Assembly: GCA_905233295.1 (NCBI GenBank)
Contig: CAJODX010000057.1
Coordinates: forward strand, 1 to 6,696
Direction of reading: 5' to 3'
Length of the DNA stretch: 6,696 nt
Origin: an uncultured Synergistales bacterium
GTDB lineage: Bacteria; Synergistota; Synergistia; Synergistales; Aminobacteriaceae
Both the position numbers and the translations under genes were made by a program. The notes under the pieces are model-generated. The model did no database searches. It was not told the DNA's origin and saw only the letters and a list, made by a program, of their open reading frames with translations. This document shows, piece by piece, positions 1 through 6,196 of the stretch (position 1 is the first letter of the stretch; the number at the start of each line of letters is the position of its first letter).

Positions 1-1508
1 GAATATCCTGAAGGAAGTCCCGAACCTGTCGGCTGAACATAGCGTCCGTAAATCCAGCCTTCTTTGCCGCCTGTTATGACGTTGTACCAGATTCCCTGAT
101 ATTGTCCGGAAGTAACGTTGTATGTGCCTATAATGTCGATTTTGCTGTTGACACTGAGGCGCGTTACTCTATTTGAACTTGTCGAATGGTCTGTCCGAAC
201 ATTAACGTTGCTGCCTACGACTATACCTGATTTAGGTTCACGTTCGGGCGTAAAGTCCGGCAAAATATTTTCCGCGAGATTCCTTCCGGGGACGGCAATA
301 TCTTCCTGAACAGCGATTGCGCTCTGGGAAGGCTGAGAATTTTGTGAATTTTGTCCTGATGTCTGCGCGACGTTATTTTCATTTCTATTCGCGTTAATCA
401 CGGCTGTGCGGGCAACGGGCGGAAGATCTCCGGGCGGAAGCTTACGAAGACCGAGCAGGAAATACAATGCTCCTCCGACAGCTGCAACGAGGAAAAGCAT
501 ACTCAAAAATTTTCTGCCAGTTGAACGTTTGCGTTTTTTTGCACGGCGCGTGTATTTTGAAAATTCCTGATAAGACGATGCCGCCGCGTCAATGCTGCTG
601 CCCGTTCTTTGTCTTGAAGAGTCGAAATCCTGATAATCTTTTCGCGGTTTAACAAATAATTTCGCTGTCTGTGCGCTCATATCATCACCATCGTTTAAAT
701 TAAGATTTGTATCTGTATTTTTCACGGCAAAATTTATTTCTGTACCTGTTTCCAATGGAGCAGAAACAGTTCCGCCGATGTTTATTTCGTTGACTTCATT
801 TATTGCCGGTTCTGCGTTTTGAGCTTCGATTAGCTCTTCAGCAGGAACAAGAAGAGTTGTGCCGCACGTCGAACAGAATCTTGCATCACGTGAAACTGTT
901 GCACCGCATGTAGGACAGGTCTTTAACATTCGCCGTCTTAATTTTGGAGCTTCATTATTAACAATATTAACAGCCGGCGCAGTTAAACCGGCATCAAGAA
1001 CGGGAGCGTTTATGAGTGTGTCCAACTCTGTTTTCGGCTCAGGGTAGCCTCCCTGAAGATAATCTATTTCATTTTCTTCCTGCTCGTAATTTTCGCTTTC
1101 ATTGCCGAAATAATACTGAGGTGCATGAGACTGCTCCATATTGTCAGGCTTCTCTTCTTCATCGAAAAATAAATCGTCATATTCGTCATGTTTTTCGCGC
1201 TTGATGAAAAAACACAACAGCATCGCAAAGAAATATATTCCGCCGTAAAGCCACGTATCTTTTGAAGGCACGCAAAGTCCGGCTGCAATGAAAATAAACA
1301 ATGCCCCCCATTTGCTTCTATTGAACGCGACTATTCCGCCAATCAGCGCGAATATTGCAGACACGACAGGCAGACACGCAAGAATCGTTTCAGAAACTTC
1401 AAACAACGCACCGCTGTTTACCGACAGTGATCCGAACAGCATAAAAACGCCGTGTATTATAGATGTTATTGAAGCACCTAACGTAAGTGCCAAAATCACC
1501 CAGCTCAT
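1..1508 (-). CDS. Polytopic membrane protein with zinc ribbon and C-terminal SH3b domain (partial, runs off left edge)
   Basis: The frame is open from an ATG at 1508 to the window edge, 502 full codons with no stop, so the C-terminus is missing. Reading it gives four hydrophobic segments at about residues 3-26, 40-62, 66-80 and 86-102. An acidic, Asn/Glu-rich linker follows, then a zinc ribbon with Cys198, Cys201, Cys212 and Cys215 (CPTCGATVSRDARFCSTCG). Next come a strongly basic stretch (RRAKKRKR, about 321-328), a fifth membrane helix at about 334-352, a Ser/Gln/Asn-rich linker, and an SH3b-like domain at about 428-492 (SNVNVRTDHS, GIWYNV, GWIYGRYV). Positive charges after helix 4 and before helix 5 place the zinc ribbon in the cytoplasm and the SH3b domain outside, where such domains usually bind peptidoglycan. 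AAGGAG (1528-1523) lies 14 nt before the ATG, rather far. An in-frame GTG at 1523 overlaps that site and is unlikely. The gene starts 27 nt after tsaC and is probably cotranscribed. Function unknown; an envelope sensor or scaffold is a guess. Confidence 0.88.
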   Translation of the reverse strand, partial: MSWVILALTLGASITSIIHGVFMLFGSLSVNSGALFEVSETILACLPVVSAIFALIGGIVAFNRSKWGALFIFIAAGLCVPSKDTWLYGGIYFFAMLLCFFIKREKHDEYDDLFFDEEEKPDNMEQSHAPQYYFGNESENYEQEENEIDYLQGGYPEPKTELDTLINAPVLDAGLTAPAVNIVNNEAPKLRRRMLKTCPTCGATVSRDARFCSTCGTTLLVPAEELIEAQNAEPAINEVNEINIGGTVSAPLETGTEINFAVKNTDTNLNLNDGDDMSAQTAKLFVKPRKDYQDFDSSRQRTGSSIDAAASSYQEFSKYTRRAKKRKRSTGRKFLSMLFLVAAVGGALYFLLGLRKLPPGDLPPVARTAVINANRNENNVAQTSGQNSQNSQPSQSAIAVQEDIAVPGRNLAENILPDFTPEREPKSGIVVGSNVNVRTDHSTSSNRVTRLSVNSKIDIIGTYNVTSGQYQGIWYNVITGGKEGWIYGRYVQPTGSGLPSGY

Positions 1509-1535
1509 ATTTTCTGCTTTCACTCCTTAATTGAA

Positions 1536-2537
1536 TTAAAATTTTTCACCTTTATTATACATATTTTTATTTTCTGCTCCCGCGCTTCTTAAAATTCTGT
1601 CGCGAAGTCCCTCGCCTATTCCGAAAGAATCCTGAGGGTATTCGACAATTACGCACGAGAATTTTTCACGCTCAAATTTTCTGAATGCAGCAAAAAGTCC
1701 GCGTGCAAAATTTTTTATATCATCGAACAAAATAAAATTTTTAATTTTTATTTCAGGTGCATGAATGCCAACGTATGCAGCGTTGTCAAAATCCGGAAAT
1801 TTTTCGCCGCATCGCCAGATTATAACCGGAATATTCGGCGCATAATGTCTGTATCTTGTGCCGGGAGATCTTTTTTTGCTCTGTGAATCTGGGACTTCAA
1901 GTTTCATTTTCAAAGTTTCTTCAAGAATTTCGCGCGGCATTCCGCCGGGTCTTAACATCAGAATTTTTTTCGGATTCGTTATATCTATGACGGTGCTTTC
2001 GATGCCGACTTCAACTTCACCTCCGTCAAGAATCATTTCTATTCTGCCGTTCATATCATTAAAAACGCTTTCAAAATCCGTAGGGCTTGGTCTTCCGCTT
2101 AAATTCGCGCTCGGTGCAGCGACAGGAGTTCCTGCGGCTTCGATTAACGCAAGAGCTGTCGGATTGTCCGGCATTCGTATTGCGGCAGTGTCAAGTCCTC
2201 CGCGTGTAACGGAGGGGATTATATTTTTTGCCTTCATCACGAGGGTCAATGGTGCCGGCCAGAATTTTTTCATCAAAATTTCCGCAGTTTCATTGACTTC
2301 GACAAGCTCATAAATTTTTTCAAAATCCGCAACATGCAAAATCAAAGGATTGTCGGAAGGTCTGCCTTTTGCAGCGTAAATTTTTTTCACGGCTTCAGCA
2401 TTGAGAGCATCTGCGCCAAGTCCATAAACAGTTTCTGTCGGGAATGCGACAAGACCGCCTTTTTTTATAATTCCGGCAGCCTGTGAAATTTTTTCCGGCT
2501 CAGGATTCCATTTGTTAATCTTCGCTATGATTGTCAT
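1536..2537 (-). CDS. sua5: L-threonylcarbamoyladenylate synthase, long two-domain Sua5 type
   Basis: The enzyme makes threonylcarbamoyl-AMP from threonine, bicarbonate and ATP, the first step of t6A37 synthesis in ANN-decoding tRNAs; it is cytoplasmic and feeds the TsaBDE-type transfer complex. The 333-residue product has a YrdC/SUA5 domain (about 1-205) with FPTETVYGLGADA at 32-44, KGRPSDNPLILHV at 57-69, FWPAPLTLV at 92-100, APSANLSGRPSPT at 141-153 and RPGG at 196-199. The linker motif SPGTRYRHYAP (224-234) then leads into the C-terminal Sua5 domain, as in the roughly 340-residue Sua5 form rather than short TsaC. The start at 2537 is chosen because the family begins just before a segment like IAKINKWNPEPEKI; an upstream GTG at 2600 would add 21 residues that are only tgt read out of frame. 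No ribosome binding site precedes 2537, and the start lies inside tgt (23-nt overlap), which suggests translational coupling. Family assignment is firm; the exact start is less so. Confidence 0.95.
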   Translation of the reverse strand: MTIIAKINKWNPEPEKISQAAGIIKKGGLVAFPTETVYGLGADALNAEAVKKIYAAKGRPSDNPLILHVADFEKIYELVEVNETAEILMKKFWPAPLTLVMKAKNIIPSVTRGGLDTAAIRMPDNPTALALIEAAGTPVAAPSANLSGRPSPTDFESVFNDMNGRIEMILDGGEVEVGIESTVIDITNPKKILMLRPGGMPREILEETLKMKLEVPDSQSKKRSPGTRYRHYAPNIPVIIWRCGEKFPDFDNAAYVGIHAPEIKIKNFILFDDIKNFARGLFAAFRKFEREKFSCVIVEYPQDSFGIGEGLRDRILRSAGAENKNMYNKGEKF

Positions 2538-3651
2538 CGTGAAATTTTGCTTTGAAATTTTCAAGAAAATCCGAAAATGTTCCGTTAATGATTGCTTCAC
2601 GTGCCTGCTCAGCTATTCGGATAGAAAATCTGAGGTTGTGCCATGAAAAAAGTCTTGCGCCCAAAATTTCTCCGCTCATTGCAAGATGTCTCAGATAAGC
2701 CCGCGTGAAATTTCTGCATGCATAGCAGTCGCATTCATCATCAAGCGGTGAAAAATCTTCGGCGTAAATTTTTCCTCTCATATTCAAACGTCCTTTTGAC
2801 GTGAATACAGTCGCGTTACGTCCGTTGCGTGTCGGCAGAACGCAGTCGAACATATCAACGCCGCGTGCAATGCCTTCAACAAGATTCAAAGGATAGCCGA
2901 CTCCCATTAAATATCTCGGTTTGTCTTTGGGCATTAAATTATTTAATAATTCAAGTGAATGGTACATTGCATCGTGAGATTCGCCCACTGAAAGACCTCC
3001 GATTGCATAGCCGGGAAAATCCAGATTTATAATCTCGTCCGCGCTGCGTTCCCTTAAATCGTCATAGACAGAACCCTGAATTATTCCGAACAATGCCTGA
3101 CGCGATGAATCGTTATTTTCCGAAAAAAATTTTTTCGAGCGTTTTGCCCATAACGTTGTGCGTTTGACAGCCTCTTCGGCTTTGTCGTGAGTTGCAGGAA
3201 ATTCGCAGCACTGATCAAAACACATGGCGATGTCAGAACCTAAAATTCCCTGAGTTGTCATTGACCATTCCGGAGACATTATCAGCTGAGAGCCGTCAAT
3301 GTGTGAGCGGCACAAAACATTTTCGTCCGTTATTTTTTGAAGACGCGCCAGTGAAAAAACCTGAAATCCTCCGCTATCTGTCAGGATAGGCTTGTTCCAG
3401 TTCATAAATTTATGAAGACCTCCGGCTTTTGAAATAATTTCGTTGCCGGGGCGTAAATATAAATGATATGTGTTGCCCAAAATAATCTGGGAATTTATTT
3501 CGACAAGTTCACGCGGCGACATTGCCTTGACCGTTGCTAGAGTTCCAACCGGCATAAAGACAGGAGTTTTTATCACACCATGCGGCGTTGTAAACTCTCC
3601 TGCACGTGCGCCTGTCGTTCCGCATTCGGCTATTAATTTAAATTCAAACAA
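2515..3651 (-). CDS. tgt: tRNA-guanine(34) transglycosylase
   Basis: Tgt exchanges guanine-34 of GUN-anticodon tRNAs (Tyr, His, Asn, Asp) for preQ1, leading to queuosine, in the cytoplasm. The 378-residue product matches bacterial Tgt length and is a TIM-barrel protein. Visible landmarks are TDSGGFQVFS (91-100) with Asp92, the general-base position; CFDQCCEFPAT with Asp146; GGLSVGE (218-224); MGVGYP (249-254); and DMFDCVLPTRN with Asp269 at the nucleophile position. The structural zinc site is complete: Cys307, Cys309, Cys312 and His338. The start is TTG at 3651, supported by GGAG (3665-3662) at 10-nt spacing and by the family-like N-terminus FEFKLIAECGTTGARAG; no in-frame ATG fits. The region just after PTRN reads GRNATVFTSKGR, slightly unlike the common ARNG form. 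It is the first gene of the leftward tgt-sua5-membrane protein set, and no tatA, yajC or queA gene is seen beside it. Confidence 0.98.
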   Translation of the reverse strand: MFEFKLIAECGTTGARAGEFTTPHGVIKTPVFMPVGTLATVKAMSPRELVEINSQIILGNTYHLYLRPGNEIISKAGGLHKFMNWNKPILTDSGGFQVFSLARLQKITDENVLCRSHIDGSQLIMSPEWSMTTQGILGSDIAMCFDQCCEFPATHDKAEEAVKRTTLWAKRSKKFFSENNDSSRQALFGIIQGSVYDDLRERSADEIINLDFPGYAIGGLSVGESHDAMYHSLELLNNLMPKDKPRYLMGVGYPLNLVEGIARGVDMFDCVLPTRNGRNATVFTSKGRLNMRGKIYAEDFSPLDDECDCYACRNFTRAYLRHLAMSGEILGARLFSWHNLRFSIRIAEQAREAIINGTFSDFLENFKAKFHDDNHSED

Positions 3652-3661
3652 TTTTTATTTG

Positions 3662-3665
3662 CTCC
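3662..3665 (-). promoter_or_regulatory. Ribosome binding site that fixes the tgt TTG start
   Basis: On the minus strand TTGGAGC places GGAG 10 nt before TTG at 3651. No in-frame ATG or GTG near the conserved N-terminus has such a site, so this motif decides the start. Confidence 0.65.
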
Positions 3666-3697
3666 AATTCAAAATTCCGTTCCTATGTTTCTACTGT

Positions 3698-3725
3698 AAT
3701 ATATCACACGTTCGGCGAATCAGAA
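3698..3725 (-). promoter_or_regulatory. Candidate sigma70-type promoter for the tgt operon
   Basis: Reading leftwards, TTCTGA (3725-3720, a poor -35) is followed after 16 nt by TATATT (3703-3698), a five-of-six match to the -10 consensus. TG lies one base ahead of it (3706-3705), making an extended -10. Transcription would start near 3690, leaving a leader of about 40 nt before tgt. This is judged by eye only; AT-rich spacers give such matches by chance. Confidence 0.42.
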
Positions 3726-3775
3726 TTGTCGCTGACTTTGAAAATATCAACAGAAAACGGCACGTTAAACGCTGA

Positions 3776-3804
3776 TTGCATTTTTTTATCGCCGGTGATA
3801 AACT
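3776..3804 (+). promoter_or_regulatory. Candidate promoter for rpsD
   Basis: TTGCAT (3776-3781) and TAAACT (3799-3804) are 17 nt apart, and TG at 3796-3797 gives an extended -10. The hexamers are only moderate matches (three and four of six). Transcription would begin near 3811, about 47 nt before the TTG start. It lies divergent to the candidate tgt promoter in the same spacer. Confidence 0.35.
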
Positions 3805-3857
3805 CAACAACGGATTTTTTGAAAGATTTAAAAATTTTAAGGGAGAGTTTATTAAAA

Positions 3858-4469
3858 TTGGCAACACGTAGAGAACCACGATTCAAATTATGCCGTCATC
3901 TTGGCGTAAACGTATGCGGACACCCCAAAGCCCTGAAACGTGCAGACGTTAAGAAAAACGCAGCAGCTTCAGCAGCGCGCGCAGGTCAGAAAGTTTCGCA
4001 GTATGGTCTCCAGTTAATGGAAAAACAGAAAATCAAAGCCTATTATGGAATACTCGAAAGACAATTCGCAAGATATTTCAACATGGCAAAAAAGAGCGGA
4101 GAAATGACAGGCGTTGCTTTGCTCAAGGCTCTTGAATGCAGACTCGATAACCTCGTTTACAGAACAGGATTTGCCCGTTCAATCCGTCAGGCTCGCCAGC
4201 TTGTCAGCCACGGACACATTCTTGTAAACGGGAACAAAGTTGATATTCCGTCCTACGGCGTGAAAGTCAACGATGTCATCAGCCTTAAGGAAAAGACACG
4301 CACAAACCCGTTGGTTGAAACAAATTTCAATGGTTTCGTTTCGTTCAACGTTCCTTATCTTGAAAAAGACAAAGCGCAGTTCAGTGCAAAATTAATCCGT
4401 GAACCTATGCGCGAGGAACTCCCGATTGAAGTAAATGAAATCCTTGCGGTTGAGTTGTATTCAAAATAA
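3858..4469 (+). CDS. rpsD: 30S ribosomal protein S4
   Basis: S4 is a primary 16S rRNA-binding protein that starts 30S assembly. The 203-residue product has the S4 N-terminal domain (REPRFKLCRHLGVNVCGHPK, residues 5-24), the conserved QYGLQLMEKQKIKAYYGILE region (48-67) and RQF at 68-70. The S4 RNA-binding fold lies at about 94-157 (CRLDNLVYRTGF, RQARQLVSHGHILVNG), and the C-terminus is VELYSK. The start is TTG at 3858, preceded by AAGGGAG (3839-3845) with 12-nt spacing. A longer reading from ATG 3726 would add 44 residues foreign to S4 and is rejected. Only Cys12 and Cys20 (plus His22) remain where zinc-binding S4 proteins have four cysteines, so this looks like a zinc-free or reduced-zinc form. 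The gene stands apart from rpsM, rpsK and rpoA, as in Bacillus-like layouts, and is divergent from tgt. Confidence 0.98.
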   Translation: MATRREPRFKLCRHLGVNVCGHPKALKRADVKKNAAASAARAGQKVSQYGLQLMEKQKIKAYYGILERQFARYFNMAKKSGEMTGVALLKALECRLDNLVYRTGFARSIRQARQLVSHGHILVNGNKVDIPSYGVKVNDVISLKEKTRTNPLVETNFNGFVSFNVPYLEKDKAQFSAKLIREPMREELPIEVNEILAVELYSK

Positions 4470-4499
4470 TAAATAAATAAGAAAAAATAAGAAATTTAG

Positions 4500-4612
4500 C
4501 TCTTATCGAGAGAGGTGGAGGGACCGACCCTGTGAAGCCCGGCAACCTGCCTGAAAAAAATCAGAAGTCAGGTGCCAATATCGGCAGCGTTATTATTGCT
4601 GGGTGATGAGAG
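4500..4612 (+). promoter_or_regulatory. SAM-I (S-box) riboswitch aptamer upstream of metK
   Basis: The core matches the S-box consensus closely: GAGAGGTGGAGGGAC (within 4510-4524), then GAAGCCCGGCAACC (4534-4547), then GGTGCCAA (4571-4578). P1 is CTCTTATC (4500-4507) with GATGAGAG (4605-4612), 8 bp including one G-U. P3 can form from CCTGA (4550-4554) and TCAGG (4568-4572), and P4 from CAGC (4585-4588) and GCTG (4598-4601). SAM binding is expected to stabilise P1 and shut off the downstream metK. It begins about 30 nt after the rpsD stop with no clear terminator between. Its promoter is not obvious: TTGCGG (4444-4449) and TAATAA (4467-4472) are a weak pair inside the end of rpsD, and read-through from rpsD is possible. 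Confidence 0.97.
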
Positions 4613-4661
4613 AGAGAAAAAATTAAAAGAAAGAAATTTCTGTGTACTCTCTGAAATCATC
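4605..4661 (+). promoter_or_regulatory. Predicted antiterminator of the SAM-I riboswitch
   Basis: The 3' strand of P1 with its extension, GATGAGAGAG (4605-4614), can pair with CTCTCT (4647-4652) and CATC (4658-4661), giving 10 bp around a 5-nt bulge (4653-4657). This uses bases needed by both P1 and the terminator stem, so it should form only without SAM and permit metK transcription. The pairing was worked out by eye. Confidence 0.7.
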
Positions 4662-4678
4662 TGGAGAGTACATTTTTT
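4643..4678 (+). terminator. Rho-independent terminator of the SAM-I riboswitch
   Basis: TGTACTCTC (4643-4651) and GAGAGTACA (4664-4672) form a perfect 9-bp stem with a 12-nt loop, followed at once by six T residues (4673-4678). It lies between the aptamer and the metK ribosome binding site. With SAM bound, P1 keeps the antiterminator strand busy and this hairpin should end transcription. Confidence 0.93.
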
Positions 4679-4692
4679 ATATTTTAAATTTC

Positions 4693-4698
4693 AGGAGG
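4693..4698 (+). promoter_or_regulatory. Ribosome binding site that fixes the metK TTG start
   Basis: A perfect AGGAGG sits 8 nt before TTG at 4707. The next in-frame ATG is metK codon 38, far past the conserved HPDK motif, so TTG is the start. Confidence 0.85.
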
Positions 4699-4706
4699 CA
4701 AATTAA

Positions 4707-5909
4707 TTGGCGGAAAATTTTATTTTTTCATCAGAATCAGTAACCGAAGGACACCCCGATAAAGTTGCGGATCAGATTTCAGACGGCGTTCTTGACGCGA
4801 TTCTTAAAGATGACCCAATGGGGCGTGTCGCATGTGAAGTTCTCGTTTCGACAGGTCTTGTAGTCGTTGCAGGCGAGATAAGCACGAAAACTTACGTTGA
4901 TATTCAGAAAATCGCACGCGAAACCATCAACGGCATCGGCTATACAAGAGCAAAATACGGCTTTGATGGTGATACATGCGCGGTTTTAACTGCGATTGAC
5001 GAACAATCCGGCGATATTGCACAGGGAGTTGACAATGCAATCGAAATCCGCGAAGATTCTTCGATTTCAGAGAGCGACATTGCAAAGACAGGCGCAGGCG
5101 ATCAGGGAATGATGTTCGGATATGCAACGAACGAAACGAAAGAGTTTATGCCGATGCCGATAGCCCTTTCACATGCCCTTGCAAGGCAACTTACGAAAGT
5201 CCGCAAAGACGGAACGCTTTCATATTTAAGACCTGACGGAAAAACTCAGGTTTCTTTGCGTTACGAAAACCGCAGAGCCGTCCACGCAGATACAATCGTT
5301 GTATCAGCTCAGCATCACCCCGAAGCAAGTCTTAAAGAAATCCGCGCAGACATTATCGAACATGTCATAACGCCAATCGTGCCGGGAAATTTAATTGACC
5401 AGAACACAAAAATTTTCGTGAACCCTACGGGACGTTTTGTGAAAGGCGGACCTATGGCGGACTCAGGACTGACGGGAAGAAAAATTATCGTTGACACATA
5501 CGGCGGATGGGTTCCGCACGGCGGCGGCGCATTCAGCGGCAAAGACCCGACTAAAGTTGACCGCAGCGGCGCTTACATGACGCGCTATGCAGCTAAGAAT
5601 ATCGTTGCAGCAGGCATAGCCGACGAGTGTCAAATTCAAGTTGCTTATGCAATAGGCGTTGCCGAGCCGGTGTCTTTAAATGTAAATACTTTCGGCACGG
5701 CTAAGATAGACGAGGCAAAGATAGTTGAATTACTTCGCGAGTACTTTGACTTCAGACCGGCGGCAATTATTAGAGATTTAGATTTAAAGAAGCCGCAGTA
5801 TAAAGCGCTGGCAGCGTATGGCCATATGGGCCGCATTGATTTGCCGGTATTGCCCGGCTGGGAAAAGACTGACAGAGCCGAGGCATTAAGAAAGGCCGCA
5901 GGGTTATAA
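4707..5909 (+). CDS. metK: S-adenosylmethionine synthetase (methionine adenosyltransferase)
   Basis: MetK makes SAM from methionine and ATP, releasing phosphate and diphosphate, in the cytoplasm as an oligomer. The 400-residue product spans the whole family length and its three repeated domains. Landmarks are GHPDKVADQISDGVLDAIL (15-33) with His16 and Asp18 at the ATP/metal site, and the gating-loop region around 98-110 (DEQSGDIAQGVDN). GAGDQGMMFGYATNET (129-144) and GGPMADSGLTGRKIIVDTYG (247-266) follow. GGGAFSGKDPTKVDRS (272-287) carries the phosphate-binding Lys279 and Lys283 and Asp285. The start is TTG, set by AGGAGG 8 nt upstream. The gene is controlled by the SAM-I riboswitch and terminator directly ahead, a product-feedback loop. 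No terminator hairpin is evident after it; the AT-rich 51-nt gap leads to the DUF1858 gene, so cotranscription is likely. Confidence 0.98.
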   Translation: MAENFIFSSESVTEGHPDKVADQISDGVLDAILKDDPMGRVACEVLVSTGLVVVAGEISTKTYVDIQKIARETINGIGYTRAKYGFDGDTCAVLTAIDEQSGDIAQGVDNAIEIREDSSISESDIAKTGAGDQGMMFGYATNETKEFMPMPIALSHALARQLTKVRKDGTLSYLRPDGKTQVSLRYENRRAVHADTIVVSAQHHPEASLKEIRADIIEHVITPIVPGNLIDQNTKIFVNPTGRFVKGGPMADSGLTGRKIIVDTYGGWVPHGGGAFSGKDPTKVDRSGAYMTRYAAKNIVAAGIADECQIQVAYAIGVAEPVSLNVNTFGTAKIDEAKIVELLREYFDFRPAAIIRDLDLKKPQYKALAAYGHMGRIDLPVLPGWEKTDRAEALRKAAGL

Positions 5910-5960
5910 TTTAATTTATAAAATTTATATATATTTAAATAAGAAGGAGAATGTTAATAA

Positions 5961-6161
5961 ATGAATATTACGAAGCAGACGACGATGGGCGAGATGCTGG
6001 ACTATGACATGGGAATAGCCGGTGTGTTAATGAACGCAGGGATGCACTGCGTGGGCTGCCCCAGCTCGATAGGCGAGAGCCTTGAAGAGGCGTGCATGGT
6101 TCACGGCTTGGACGCTGACCAAGTATATAGCTCTATTCAGGATTATTTAGAGAGCAAGTAA
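5961..6161 (+). CDS. DUF1858 small redox-disulfide domain protein
   Basis: The 66-residue product fits DUF1858 (the domain also described as the hybrid-cluster-protein-associated redox disulfide domain). It begins with ITKQTTMGEMLDYDMGIAGV, has the diagnostic GMHCVGCPSS with Cys30 and Cys33 as a CxxC pair, then ESLEEACMVHGLD with a further Cys45, and ends in a short helix. It is a cytoplasmic single-domain protein with no membrane segment. Its biochemical role is not established; in the family it occurs mainly in anaerobes and sometimes fused to or beside redox enzymes. No hybrid cluster protein gene is seen here. AAGGAG (5944-5949) lies 11 nt before ATG 5961; an ATG at 5951 is out of frame and too close. 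It sits 51 nt after metK and 35 nt before the DHH gene, which suggests a shared transcript. Family call is good, function unknown. Confidence 0.9.
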   Translation: MNITKQTTMGEMLDYDMGIAGVLMNAGMHCVGCPSSIGESLEEACMVHGLDADQVYSSIQDYLESK

Positions 6162-6196
6162 TTTAATAATTAATAAAATCCCGGCGGAGATATGAG

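Noticed and set aside
1064..1288. A 74-codon minus-strand open frame
   Set aside because: It is an out-of-frame shadow inside the zinc-ribbon/SH3b gene, whose own frame is open for 502 codons with coherent domains.
1288..1530. An 80-codon plus-strand open frame
   Set aside because: It is antisense to the N-terminal membrane helices of the leftward gene and shows no domain.
1858..2313. A 151-codon plus-strand open frame
   Set aside because: It lies wholly antisense to sua5, which has clear family motifs; the translated product has no recognisable domain, and no ribosome binding site was noted.
2538..2600. N-terminal extension of sua5 from GTG 2600
   Set aside because: The added residues are tgt coding sequence read in another frame and do not match the family; no ribosome binding site supports it.
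3726..3857. N-terminal extension of rpsD from ATG 3726
   Set aside because: The 44 extra residues have no S4 likeness, and S4 similarity begins exactly at TTG 3858 behind AAGGGAG.
3691..3886. Two short minus-strand open frames between tgt and rpsD
   Set aside because: They overlap the divergent promoter region and the rpsD start, have no recognisable domain, and are best read as chance frames in AT-rich DNA.
4927..5836. Several minus-strand open frames of 60-75 codons opposite metK
   Set aside because: They are antisense shadows of a fully conserved gene with no coding signal of their own.
5910..5960. Possible terminator or promoter in the metK-DUF1858 gap
   Set aside because: The gap is almost pure A/T with weak self-complementarity (TTTATAAAATTTATA) but no GC stem with a T run, and no paired -35/-10 could be preferred.
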